From Micromonospora chalcea (GTDB lineage Bacteria; Actinomycetota; Actinomycetes; Mycobacteriales; Micromonosporaceae), in contig NZ_MAGP01000108.1 in assembly GCF_002926165.1 (NCBI RefSeq), forward strand, positions 1-64,000: a DNA stretch of 64,000 nt, in the 5' to 3' direction. Below the pieces are notes generated by a model. That model was given only the letters and a program-made list of their open reading frames with translations. It searched no databases and was not told the origin of the DNA. Below are positions 47,754-55,436 of this stretch, in pieces. Every line of letters begins with the position of its first letter. Positions within the stretch are counted from its first letter, which is position 1. Made by a program: the position numbers and the translations under genes.

Positions 47754-47827
47754 TGGAGCTGAGGGGATTTGAACCCCTGACCCCCTCGATGCGAACGAGG
47801 TGCGCTACCGGTCTGCGCCACAGCCCC
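47754..47827 (-). tRNA. tRNA-Ala(CGC)
   Basis: The minus strand gives a 74-nt cloverleaf: acceptor GGGGCTG with CAGCTCC (one G-U), D-arm with GCGCAGACCGGTAGCGC, anticodon stem CTCGT/ATCGAG region around TTCGCAT with anticodon CGC, and T-arm AGGGGTTCAAATCCCCT. The discriminator is A, CCA is not encoded. It reads codon GCG. Confidence 0.93.
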
Positions 47828-47932
47828 TCCGCCGGCGAACCGGCGTCGGTCCCACCCAGCTTTCACCGGGTGGGCCGGCGACAAGGCTAACAGGTAGCGC
47901 CCCCACGACGCGAACCGCCCCACCGCCCACGT

Positions 47933-47982
47933 AGATCTTGGAAGAAAGCGGCTCCCAGAGCGACCCATTTCTTCCAAGATCG
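47933..47982. repeat. 50-bp palindromic element, copy 2
   Basis: Same termini as the element at 36442 (AGATCTTGGAAG and CTTCCAAGAT), with a 26-base centre matching at 17 positions. Here the stem is longer because GGAAGAAA also pairs with TTTCTTCC. It lies between the tRNA-Ala and the sepX stop with no coding gene. Confidence 0.8.
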
Positions 47983-48020
47983 CCCGCCGCGGGCGACGAA
48001 GGCCGCGCCGGGCGAGGGCG

Positions 48021-48797
48021 TCAGGCGCCTCGGCCGGACTGGTAGGGGCGTCCGCGCAGGCCACCCGCCCGCCGGTAGGACACCGAGCCGCCGCTCGCTG
48101 CGGGCGGCAGGTCCGCGGGACGGTCCAGCCCCATCGCCGTACGCCGGACCGCCTCGCGCTGGGCGGCCAGCCGGCGCTGCGCCTCCCGCCGGGCCGCCGC
48201 GCGCCGGGCCTGCTCGCGGCGCACCTCGGCCTGGCGGGCGGCCAGCCAGGCCGCCTCCCGGGCGTCCGCGCGCCGCCGCCGACGTTCGGCGAGGGCACGC
48301 TGCCGCAGGTGTACGACGTACGCCACGAGCAGCGTGCCGGTGACCGAGACGCTGATCCAGAACCCGGGTCCGACAAGTACCACGCCGCCCAGCTCCACCA
48401 GGTTGAGCAGCAGCAGCGCGGCGAGCACCCGGCGCCGGCGGTAGATCGCCGGGGTGTGCCGCCGCCGGGGCGAGTTCCGTCGGCGGGACTGGGCCGGGAC
48501 GGCGGAGACGGGCCGGAGCCGGCCGGAACGGCGGCGCAGCGGTGGCGCGGAGACCGGGCGGGCGAGACTACCCGTGTCGGAGTCTTCACTGAGGGTCACA
48601 ACGAGGGAGCGCGGCGGGTGCAGCGGCCGTCGCCCGGGCACGGTGCGCCGTCGACGCTGGCGCTGGAGCACCCGCGCCGTCGACTGCGCCCGCTCCGCCA
48701 CCAGCCGCTCGGTGGCGTCGTACCGGCGGACCAGCGCCGGAGCGAGGGCGAGCAGACCGGCGGCGGCGAGGACGGCGAGGAGCACCGACGTGGGCAC
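48021..48797 (-). CDS. sepX: Membrane divisome protein SepX/GlpR
   Basis: The 258-residue protein has a short N-terminal helix (VLLAVLAAAGLLALAPALV, about residues 4-22), a basic disordered region, a pair of helices (AALLLLNLVELGGVVLVGPG and WISVSVTGTLLVAYVV, about 125-165) and a very basic helical tail (RRRRADAREAAWLAARQAEV). This layout, and the position beside rimJ, glp(moeA) and galU, matches SepX of Streptomyces and GlpR of Corynebacterium, the membrane receptor of the gephyrin-like protein Glp in cell division. I chose GTG 48797, six bases after GGAGG. Identification rests largely on synteny. Confidence 0.8.
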   Translation of the reverse strand: MPTSVLLAVLAAAGLLALAPALVRRYDATERLVAERAQSTARVLQRQRRRRTVPGRRPLHPPRSLVVTLSEDSDTGSLARPVSAPPLRRRSGRLRPVSAVPAQSRRRNSPRRRHTPAIYRRRRVLAALLLLNLVELGGVVLVGPGFWISVSVTGTLLVAYVVHLRQRALAERRRRRADAREAAWLAARQAEVRREQARRAAARREAQRRLAAQREAVRRTAMGLDRPADLPPAASGGSVSYRRAGGLRGRPYQSGRGA

Positions 48798-48972
48798 CCT
48801 CACCCCTCCCGTCACCAAAGTTCTCCGGCGAGCGCCGCCCGCCGCAACTTGTTCCGTCGGCCGTCGTTTACGGCGCACTTCATGCGGGCGGGCAGCGCTT
48901 GCCGCAGCTTGCAGTTACTTGAGGTTACGGGCCGTCGACCCAGTTCACAGTGCGCCGCGCCGTGCGGGCGCG

Positions 48973-49614
48973 TCAGCGGCGGTTGTCACGTACGCGGTGC
49001 CACCGCGCCAGCAAGCCGCCCTCGGCGACGACTTCCTCGCCGGTCATCGCGTATCCGATGTGGTCGCGCCACGCGCCGTCGATGTGCATGTAGCGCACGT
49101 GATAGGCCTCCTCGCGGAAGCCGAGCTTCTCCACGACCCGGCGGGACGGCATGTTCTCCGGCCGGATGTTCACCTCGATCCGGTGCAGGCCACCGGGTCC
49201 GAAGGCGTGGTCCACGGCGAGCGCGACAGCGGTCGGGATCACGCCCCGGCCGGCCACCCGGGAGTCCACCCAGTAGCCCACGTACCCGGAACAGAACGCC
49301 CGCCGCACGATGCTGCCGATGTTGACGTGGCCGACCAGCCGCTCGCGGCCGTCCTCCCGCAGGCACACCGCGAACGGCATGCCCTCACCGCTGCGCGCGG
49401 ACTTGCGCTGGTCCGCGTGGACCAGCCGGAACGCCGCCGGCGAGTTGGTCTCGTACCAGCCGCCGGGTACGTGCGACTCCCACGGCGCCAGCCACTCGCG
49501 GTTCGCGCGCCGGATCTCCGACCAGGCGCCGGCGTCCGAGCGCCGGTACGGCCGCAGCACCACCGGGCCGTCCACGAGCACCGCCGGCCACCCCGGAGCC
49601 CGCCAGAACCTCAC
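48973..49614 (-). CDS. rimJ: GNAT acetyltransferase, RimJ-like
   Basis: The 213-residue GNAT protein has VVLRPYRRSDAGAWSEIRRA at the start, LVGHVNIGSIVR and GYVGYWVDSRVAGRGVIPTA (acetyl-CoA-binding loop Q/R-x-x-G-x-G/A, about residues 110-129), and HRIEVNIRPENMPSRRVVEK with LGFREEAYHVRYM. RimJ acetylates the N-terminus of ribosomal protein S5 in E. coli; substrate in this organism is unknown. Its GTG overlaps the stop of a 19-codon micro-ORF. The position between glp and sepX is conserved. Confidence 0.9.
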   Translation of the reverse strand: MRFWRAPGWPAVLVDGPVVLRPYRRSDAGAWSEIRRANREWLAPWESHVPGGWYETNSPAAFRLVHADQRKSARSGEGMPFAVCLREDGRERLVGHVNIGSIVRRAFCSGYVGYWVDSRVAGRGVIPTAVALAVDHAFGPGGLHRIEVNIRPENMPSRRVVEKLGFREEAYHVRYMHIDGAWRDHIGYAMTGEEVVAEGGLLARWHRVRDNRR

Positions 49615-49670
49615 CGAGCTTGCCTTTCGCTCGCGACTGCAGGGCTCGCAAGCTCACTCCTCGCGCTCAC
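49611..49670 (-). CDS. Micro-ORF 2 of a tandem repeat, linked to rimJ
   Basis: GTG at 49670 opens a 19-codon ORF (VSARSELASPAVASERQAR) whose TGA overlaps the rimJ GTG as GTGA. It repeats micro-ORF 1 with one amino-acid change (Gln for Pro) and one synonymous change, so the peptide frame has been kept. Whether it is translated as a peptide or works as a coupling relay is unknown. Confidence 0.45.
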   Translation of the reverse strand: MSARSELASPAVASERQAR

Positions 49671-49724
49671 CGAGCCGGCCTTTCGCTCGCGACTGCGGGG
49701 CTCGCAAGCTCACTCCTCGCGCTC
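49613..49724. repeat. Two tandem 56-bp repeats between glp and rimJ
   Basis: Two copies of a 56-base unit run from 49613 to 49668 and 49669 to 49724. Each contains GCTCGCAAGCTCACTCCTCG on the plus strand. On the minus strand each unit is one micro-ORF minus one base, so the period of 56 (19 codons x 3 minus 1) recreates a GTGA overlap at every junction. Confidence 0.85.
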
Positions 49725-49726
49725 AC
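49667..49726 (-). CDS. Micro-ORF 1 of a tandem repeat, linked to glp
   Basis: GTG at 49726 overlaps the glp(moeA) stop (GTGA) and opens VSARSELASPAVASERPAR, then TGA at 49669-49667. That stop overlaps the start of micro-ORF 2. A GCGAGGAG stretch inside the ORF could serve as a ribosome site only for later codons, so coupling from glp is the probable way of initiation. Confidence 0.45.
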   Translation of the reverse strand: MSARSELASPAVASERPAR

Positions 49727-51036
49727 CGGCGCCGGTCCAGCAGGAGCACGTCGACGGTGGACCCCGCGGCGGCGGTGGTGACCCGCTCGCCCAGCACCAG
49801 CAGGCCGTTCGCGTCGGACAGGCCGGACAGCGTGTACGGGCCACCGGCGAGCGGCTGCACCGTGTACCCGCCGCCACGCCGCTCGGCCACGTGCGCGGGC
49901 CGGAACTCGCGCAGCCCCACCGGGGACGAGACCGTCTCCAGCAGGTGCGCGCGGACGCTCGGCCGGAACACCGGCTCGGCGCCGGCCAGCAGCTGGATCG
50001 CCGGGCGGGCCAGCACCTCGAAGCCGATCAGCGCCGCGCCGGGCTCACCGGGAAGACACACCACCGGCACCTCCTCGGCGCCGACCGTACCGAACCCGAG
50101 AGCCGTTCCCGGATAGAGGGCCACCTCTGTGAAGGTGACCGGTCCGGCCCGGCCGCCCTCGCGGCGGGACAGGATGCGGCGGACCATGTCGCCCGGGCCG
50201 GTGCCGGTCACGGCGGTGGTGATGATCAGGTCGGCCCGCAGCGTCTGGTCGTCCAGCAGGCCGCGCAGCGCCTCCGGGTCGTCGTCGCAGATCCCCACCC
50301 GGTACGCGAGCCCGCCCGCCTCGGCCGCCGCAGCGGTGAGCGCGTGCGAGTTGGTGTCCACCACCTGCCCGGGCTGGCTGCCCCGGCCCACGTCGACCAG
50401 TTCGTCGCCGGTGGCCACGATGACCACGCGCGGACTGGGCCGCACCACGACGTGCCCGATGCCGGTGGCGGCGAACACCGCCACCAGCGCCGGTGAGACG
50501 TACGCGCCGGCGCGGGCGAGCAGTGTGCCGGCGACCAGTTCCTCCCCGGCGCGGCGCAGCCCGTACCCCCGTTTGGGGGCGCGGAAGATCTCGACGGCGG
50601 CCATGCCCTGGTCGGTCCACTCCACCGGGACGACCACGTCGGCGCCGATCGGCAGCGGCGCGCCCGCCGCGACCGAGAAGCACGATCCGGGGGTGAGCCG
50701 AACCGGCCGCCAGCTCGCCGCGCCCAGGTCACCGACGACGTTGAGCCGGATGCTGCGGCCGCCGGGCATACCGGAGGGGGCCGGGACGTAGCCCGGCCCC
50801 CGACTCCCACCGGAGATGTCCTCCCAGCGCGCGGCGTACCCGTCCACCGCCGCCTGGTCGAAGGCGGGGTACGAGTGCGGGGCGACCACGTCCTCGGCGA
50901 GCACGTTGCCGTACGCCTGGGTCAGGTCGAGGTCGAGTGGAGGCAGCGCGCGTAACCTGCGCAGCACACTGCCCAGGTAGTCGGCGAGCGGCGTCAACTC
51001 GTTCGCGGCCGCCTCGGCGTCGGCCGTCGCGGTCAT
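49723..51036 (-). CDS. glp: Gephyrin-like MoeA-family protein Glp
   Basis: The 437-residue protein has the full MoeA architecture: domain I with AYGNVLAEDVVAPHSYPAFD and AAVDGYAARWED (about residues 42-74), the MPT-binding domain with VVIVATGDELVDVG and ITTAVTGTGPGDM (about 205-290), and the C-terminal domain IV. MoeA inserts molybdenum into molybdopterin, but homologues located here (Glp in Corynebacterium, Rv0994 in M. tuberculosis) act in cell division with GlpR/SepX. VTGTGPGDM differs from the usual TGGVSVGD of catalytic MoeA, which supports a structural role. ATG overlaps the galU stop in ATGA. Confidence 0.87.
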   Translation of the reverse strand: MTATADAEAAANELTPLADYLGSVLRRLRALPPLDLDLTQAYGNVLAEDVVAPHSYPAFDQAAVDGYAARWEDISGGSRGPGYVPAPSGMPGGRSIRLNVVGDLGAASWRPVRLTPGSCFSVAAGAPLPIGADVVVPVEWTDQGMAAVEIFRAPKRGYGLRRAGEELVAGTLLARAGAYVSPALVAVFAATGIGHVVVRPSPRVVIVATGDELVDVGRGSQPGQVVDTNSHALTAAAAEAGGLAYRVGICDDDPEALRGLLDDQTLRADLIITTAVTGTGPGDMVRRILSRREGGRAGPVTFTEVALYPGTALGFGTVGAEEVPVVCLPGEPGAALIGFEVLARPAIQLLAGAEPVFRPSVRAHLLETVSSPVGLREFRPAHVAERRGGGYTVQPLAGGPYTLSGLSDANGLLVLGERVTTAAAGSTVDVLLLDRRR

Positions 51037-52022
51037 GTATCGGCACCGCCGGACGCGTCACGCATGCCGTTGAGGACCGCCGCCGTGACCGTCTCGTCGC
51101 CGTTGTTGACGAACTCGGCCAGCCACTTGCGGAACTCGGCGCCCAGGTCCTCCCGCTCGGCCGCGATCTGCACCACGGTCTGCAGGTAGCCCAGCGGCAT
51201 GCCGGTGTCGTAGCGGGTGCCCCGGTAGACGATGGCGTGCACCGGCACCCCCTCGGTACGCAGCAGCTCCATCGCGTCGGTCAGCTGGATCTCGCCTCCG
51301 CTGCCCGGGTCGGTACGCCGGATCGCGTCGAAGATCTTCCCCGGGAGCACGTATCGCCCGAGGACCGCCAGGTTGCTGGGCGCTTCCTCCGGACTGGGCT
51401 TCTCCACCATGCCGGTGACCTTGACGACCTCGGCGATGTCGCCGTATTCCGACTCGGCGGGCTCGACCGACGCGATGCCGTAGCGGCTGGTCTCGGCCGG
51501 GTCGACCTCGAAGAAGGCGAGCACCACGCCACCGGTGCGGGCCTGGAGCTCCAGCATGGCCGGCAGCAGCGGCTCGGACGGCTTGACGAACTCGTCGCCG
51601 AGCAGCACCGCGAAGGGCGCGTCGCCGACGTGCGACTCGGCGTACCCGACGGCGTGGCCGAGGCCGAGCTGCTCCGGCTGGCGGACCGTGTAGATCGCTG
51701 CGAGTTCCTCGGTGCGCTTGACCTCGGCCAGCAGCTCGGGCTTCTTGGCGAGCCGTTCCTCCAGGTCGGGCCGGCGGTCGAAGTGGTCGACCATCGAGGT
51801 CTTGCCGCGACCGGTGATCAGCAGGATGTCGTCGATGCCGGCCTGCGCGGCCTCCTCGACGATGTACTGCAGCACCGGCCGGTCGACGACCGGCAGCAGT
51901 TCCTTGGGAACCGCCTTGGTGGCCGGCAGGAACCGGGTGGCCAGGCCGGCGGCCGGGATCACGGCCTTGACCGCGCGGGAGCGACCGCGGGTCGCTGAGG
52001 GGTTCGCTGAGTGCTCCGACAT
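51033..52022 (-). CDS. galU: UTP-glucose-1-phosphate uridylyltransferase
   Basis: GalU makes UDP-glucose for envelope polysaccharides and trehalose. The 329-residue protein has VIPAAGLATRFLPATKAVPK (about residues 20-39) with ELLPVVDRPVLQYIVEEAAQ, FAVLLGDEFVKPS, and MVEKPSPEEAPSNLAVLGRY. A short basic extension precedes the nucleotidyltransferase fold. The galU-glp-rimJ-sepX order on one strand is conserved. It works with GalE at the other end of this window. ATG at 52022; the upstream GGDEF gene ends nine bases before. Confidence 0.95.
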   Translation of the reverse strand: MSEHSANPSATRGRSRAVKAVIPAAGLATRFLPATKAVPKELLPVVDRPVLQYIVEEAAQAGIDDILLITGRGKTSMVDHFDRRPDLEERLAKKPELLAEVKRTEELAAIYTVRQPEQLGLGHAVGYAESHVGDAPFAVLLGDEFVKPSEPLLPAMLELQARTGGVVLAFFEVDPAETSRYGIASVEPAESEYGDIAEVVKVTGMVEKPSPEEAPSNLAVLGRYVLPGKIFDAIRRTDPGSGGEIQLTDAMELLRTEGVPVHAIVYRGTRYDTGMPLGYLQTVVQIAAEREDLGAEFRKWLAEFVNNGDETVTAAVLNGMRDASGGADT

Positions 52023-52031
52023 GTCGCGAGA

Positions 52032-54221
52032 CTATCGGCCACGGCTCTGCCGCGGCGGGTGAGGACCGGAAGACGCGCCGCCCTGGACGGTGCCCGGCGC
52101 GTCCGCCGTGCCCGCCTGGGGCAGCCCGTCCGGCGGGCTGACGGTCACGGCCACCACCGGGATCTCCTGGGTGGGAACCGGATCGGGCGCGGGGTCCAGC
52201 CGGTAGCCGTCGCGTCCGGCGGCCTTCGCCGCGTACAGCGCGTCGTCGGCGGCGTCGAGCACCTGCTGGCCGTCGACGGCGTGGTCCGGGTAGACGGCGA
52301 TGCCGATGGAGACGGTCACCGGCACGTGCACCGGTTCGTCGGTGCTTCCCTCGACAGTCACCGGCTGGTCCCGTACGACCGCGCCGAGCCGCTCGGCGAC
52401 GATCGTGGCGCCCCGCGCGTCGGTCTCCGGCAGCAGCACCACGAACTCCTCGCCGCCCTGCCGGAACGCGAGGTCCACCTCGCGGATCACGCCGCGTACC
52501 CGGCGCGCGAACTCGACCAGCACGGCGTCCCCGGCGGCGTGCCCCCAGGTGTCGTTGACGCGCTTGAACCGGTCGAGGTCGAGCGCGAGCACGCTGAGCA
52601 TCCGGCCGAACCGGTTCGCCCGCTCCACCTCCCGGCGGATCGACTCGCGCAGGTAGCGGTAGTTCCACAACCCGGTCAGCGGGTCGGTGAGGGAGAGCCG
52701 CTGCGCCTCCTCGTGCACCCGGACGTTCTCCACCGCGACCGCCGCGTGCCCGGCGAACGTCCGCAGCGTCACCACGTCGTCGTCGTGGAACTCGGGACCG
52801 CCGAGCCGGTCGTAGAGCACGAGCACGCCGAGCGCGGCGCAGGCCGAGCCGGGCGGGTCGCCGTCGGCGGGCGGGTGGCCGGGACGGTCCGGGCCGCGCG
52901 ACTCGGCGCCGCCGGGCGTGGCGAACGGCACCGCCACGTACGTCTCGCAGGACGGCTCCCCGGTCGGGGCGTCGGGTGGGGTCCACCTGCCGCGCAGCGG
53001 CTCACCGGTGGCGGCGACCGCGCCGAGCACCCCGGCGCCGACCGCGACCCGCAGCGTCGCCGGGTCGGCCGGGTCGCTCGTGGGCCAGCGTCCGGTCAGC
53101 CCTTCGACGCACCGGCCGACGAGCACGCCCTCGGCGTCGACGAGCAGCACCGCGCCGGCCCGGGCGCCGGTGGCGGCGATCGCGCTGTCCAGGATCACCC
53201 GCAGGATGCGTTGCAGGTCGTGCGTGCTGGCGAGCGTGTCGCCGAGCACGGCGAGGTGGTTGCGCAGCTGGTCCCGGCTGCTGGTCAGCGCCGCCACGTA
53301 ACTGCCGGTCTCCCGGGCCATCCGGTTGAACGCGCTGGCCAGCCGCCCGATCTCGTCCCGGCTGCGCACCGGGACCCGGGCGCTCAGGTCGCCCTGCGCC
53401 ACCCGGACCACCGCCCCGGCCAGCTCGCCCAGCGGCCGGGTGGTCACCCGGGCTAGCCGCCACGCGGTCAGCACAGCCAGCAGGGCGGCCAGCGCCACCG
53501 CCGCGATCAGCGCGCCGTACAGGCCGGGTGGGCGCTCGCCGGGAATCGAGAGCACCAGCGGCAGCGGTTGACCGGGCATCGGGCCCACCCGGCGCACGTA
53601 CCGGCCGTCGCCCGTCCCGGCCACGCCGTTCCCGCGCGCCTTGCCGGCGGCGGCCAGCACCGCTGCGCGTACCCCCTGCTCTTCGGTCGTGTGGGTGATC
53701 TGCCCGGGGGCGTCGAGGAGGGTGACCGCGACGCCGGTGACGGCGGCGAGCCGCGCCACGAAGGCCCGGTCGACGGGCTGCGCGGCGGCGACCGCGCCGA
53801 GGTCGGCGCCGGCCGGGTCGCGCAGCCGCACCTGGGCGGAGAGCGCGCCGATCGGGGTGGCGGGGGCGCCGGCGCAGTCCTGCCAGCGCCCGGGAGGACC
53901 GCCCGCCGTGGCGTAGCTGGTGCGGCCGGCGGCGTCGGCGATCAGCACGCCGGCGGCGAGCCCCCGGCCGACCACCTGGTCGGCCGCACGCGGCCGGGCG
54001 ACCGGGTCGGCCACCAGCGCGGCCGCGTCGGCCGCCGCGCGCAGTTGCTGGCAGAGCGCGTCGATCGAGGTACGCACACCGGCCGCGGCCAGACCCAGTC
54101 GCTCGGTGGCGCGGCTCCGGTCGACGGCGCTCAACGTCGCCCCGACGAAGAGCGCGCCGAGCAGGACGGGGCCGAGCACCACCGCGAGGAAGGCTGCCGT
54201 CAACCGCCCGCGTAGCGTCAA
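52032..54221 (-). CDS. Membrane diguanylate cyclase with HAMP and GAF
   Basis: The 729-residue sensor has a membrane helix at about 7-29, an extracytoplasmic domain to about 235 (a possible Cache/PAS-like domain with two Cys), a second helix (ALIAAVALAALLAVLTAW, about 237-254), HAMP (255-310, LAGAVVRVAQGDLSARVPVR), a GAF domain (about 335-500) and a GGDEF domain (about 520-670). The active site RQGGEEFVVLLPETD is a functional GGEEF, and SLTDPLTGLWNYRYL is normal, so c-di-GMP synthesis is expected. I see no inhibitory RxxD. TTG start at 54221 follows a GGGGGGA ribosome site. It separates galU from the cyclo-ligase gene. Confidence 0.92.
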   Translation of the reverse strand: MTLRGRLTAAFLAVVLGPVLLGALFVGATLSAVDRSRATERLGLAAAGVRTSIDALCQQLRAAADAAALVADPVARPRAADQVVGRGLAAGVLIADAAGRTSYATAGGPPGRWQDCAGAPATPIGALSAQVRLRDPAGADLGAVAAAQPVDRAFVARLAAVTGVAVTLLDAPGQITHTTEEQGVRAAVLAAAGKARGNGVAGTGDGRYVRRVGPMPGQPLPLVLSIPGERPPGLYGALIAAVALAALLAVLTAWRLARVTTRPLGELAGAVVRVAQGDLSARVPVRSRDEIGRLASAFNRMARETGSYVAALTSSRDQLRNHLAVLGDTLASTHDLQRILRVILDSAIAATGARAGAVLLVDAEGVLVGRCVEGLTGRWPTSDPADPATLRVAVGAGVLGAVAATGEPLRGRWTPPDAPTGEPSCETYVAVPFATPGGAESRGPDRPGHPPADGDPPGSACAALGVLVLYDRLGGPEFHDDDVVTLRTFAGHAAVAVENVRVHEEAQRLSLTDPLTGLWNYRYLRESIRREVERANRFGRMLSVLALDLDRFKRVNDTWGHAAGDAVLVEFARRVRGVIREVDLAFRQGGEEFVVLLPETDARGATIVAERLGAVVRDQPVTVEGSTDEPVHVPVTVSIGIAVYPDHAVDGQQVLDAADDALYAAKAAGRDGYRLDPAPDPVPTQEIPVVAVTVSPPDGLPQAGTADAPGTVQGGASSGPHPPRQSRGR

Positions 54222-54304
54222 GCTTCCCCCCGGAAGTTCCGCGCCCCTTGGTGCGATGCTGACACAGAGCGACCATTAGGCAAGCGTTGCGTCAGGAGTG
54301 TTGC

Positions 54305-54952
54305 GTGCCGGAATTTTCGGATGAAGCGCACGATGCGAAGCAGAAGATGCGCGTCGCGCTGCTCGCCGCCCGCCGGTCGCTGTCCGCGCCCGAGCGCGCG
54401 GTCGCGGCGGCCGCCGTCCAGGCCGAGCTGGTGACCCTGGTACGCCGGCTGCGACCGGCCAGGATGAGCGCGTACGTGCCGGTCGCCTCCGAGCCCGGCG
54501 GGGACGACCTGCCCGAGGTGCTGCGGGCCGCGCTGCCGCCCGACGCCGAGCTGCTGCTGCCGGTGCTCTGCGACGACCAGGACCTGGACTGGGCCCCCTA
54601 CACCGGGCGGGAGTCGCTGCGCGCCGCCGGCCGGGGCATGCGCGAGCCGACCGCGTCGACCCGGGGCCGCGCCGCAGTGGCCGCGGCGGGACTCGTAGTG
54701 GTGCCGGCGGTAGCGGTGGACCGCCGGGGCATCCGGCTGGGCCGCGGCGGCGGCTCGTACGACCGGGCGCTCGCCCGGGTGCCCGCCACCGTGCCGACGG
54801 TGGCTCTCCTGCACGACGGCGAGCTGGTCGAGGCGGTCCCCGCCCAGCCGCACGACCGCCCGGTGCACTGTGTGATCACTCCGGCGGACGGGTTGGTGGC
54901 CGTCCCGGGTGTGGGCCCGGGCGCTTCCGCTGGACGAACCCGGGGGTCATGA
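54305..54952 (+). CDS. 5-formyltetrahydrofolate cyclo-ligase
   Basis: The 215-residue enzyme converts 5-formyl-THF to 5,10-methenyl-THF with ATP. Residues 15-30 (AKQKMRVALLAARRSL) are the N-terminal helix, followed by the ATP segment VVVPAVAVDRRGIRLGRGGG with SYDRALARVP (about 135-165), the family's G-x-G-G-G-x-Y-D signature. GTG 54305 is preferred: AGGAG lies six bases upstream; an ATG-less frame start at 54287 would add six residues. It is followed by the ruc-like gene, the same order as Rv0992c-Rv0991c. Confidence 0.93.
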   Translation: MPEFSDEAHDAKQKMRVALLAARRSLSAPERAVAAAAVQAELVTLVRRLRPARMSAYVPVASEPGGDDLPEVLRAALPPDAELLLPVLCDDQDLDWAPYTGRESLRAAGRGMREPTASTRGRAAVAAAGLVVVPAVAVDRRGIRLGRGGGSYDRALARVPATVPTVALLHDGELVEAVPAQPHDRPVHCVITPADGLVAVPGVGPGASAGRTRGS

Positions 54953-54959
54953 CGCACCA

Positions 54960-54986
54960 TTGGCACTCGAATACCACGAGTGCCAA
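54960..54986 (+). promoter_or_regulatory. CIRCE element (HrcA operator) upstream of ruc
   Basis: TTGGCACTC, nine bases, GAGTGCCAA is a perfect CIRCE inverted repeat in its actinobacterial form. It lies 29 bases upstream of the ruc-like start and eight bases after the cyclo-ligase stop. HrcA repression relieved by heat is therefore expected. Confidence 0.9.
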
Positions 54987-55014
54987 CAGGCCGTGCCAAG
55001 ATCCGGAGGAGAAC

Positions 55015-55392
55015 GTGCCCACGTACCAGTACGCCTGCACCGCGTGCGGCCACCAGCTCGAGGCGGTGCAGTCCTTCTCGGACGACCCGCTGACCGAGTG
55101 CCCGGCGTGTGAGGGGCGGCTGCGAAAGCTCTTCAACTCGGTGGGCATCGTGTTCAAGGGCTCCGGCTTCTACCGCACGGACTCCCGTACGTCCGGGTCC
55201 GACAACGGGAGCAGCGCCGCGAACAAGCCGGCCAAGTCCGAGTCGTCCTCGTCGTCCGGTTCGACGTCGTCTGGTTCGTCCTCGTCCTCCTCATCGGGGT
55301 CGTCCGGTTCCGGCCCTGGTTCGGGTTCCGGCTCTGGTTCGGGTTCCGGGTCGACGGCGAGCAAGGCGCCGGCGGCGTCCAGTTCCTCCTGA
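55015..55392 (+). CDS. ruc: FmdB-type zinc-ribbon protein, Ruc-like redox chaperone
   Basis: The 125-residue protein has an N-terminal FmdB zinc ribbon: PTYQYACTACGHQLEAVQSF with Cys 8 and 11, and LTECPACEGRLRKLFNSVGI with Cys 29 and 32. Then GIVFKGSGFYRTD precedes a disordered Ser/Gly-rich tail of about 65 residues. This two-part design, the CIRCE element and the neighbouring cyclo-ligase match M. tuberculosis Rv0991c (Ruc), a chaperone activated when its Zn-bound Cys are oxidised. The tail is more Ser-rich than in mycobacteria. GTG at 55015 with GGAGGA ribosome site. Identification by motif and synteny. Confidence 0.88.
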   Translation: MPTYQYACTACGHQLEAVQSFSDDPLTECPACEGRLRKLFNSVGIVFKGSGFYRTDSRTSGSDNGSSAANKPAKSESSSSSGSTSSGSSSSSSSGSSGSGPGSGSGSGSGSGSTASKAPAASSSS

Positions 55393-55409
55393 CCAACGCT
55401 TTCGCGCTC

Positions 55410-55436
55410 GTGGCCGTCCCGTTCGGGGGCGGCCAC
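55410..55436 (+). terminator. Terminator after the ruc-like gene
   Basis: GTGGCCG and CGGCCAC pair, with an inner CCC/GGG, around a short loop 17 bases past the stop. Confidence 0.65.

Noticed and set aside
48798..48972. Possible small gene between rimJ and sepX
   Set aside because: No frame has both a ribosome site and codon bias; it is probably the sepX promoter region.
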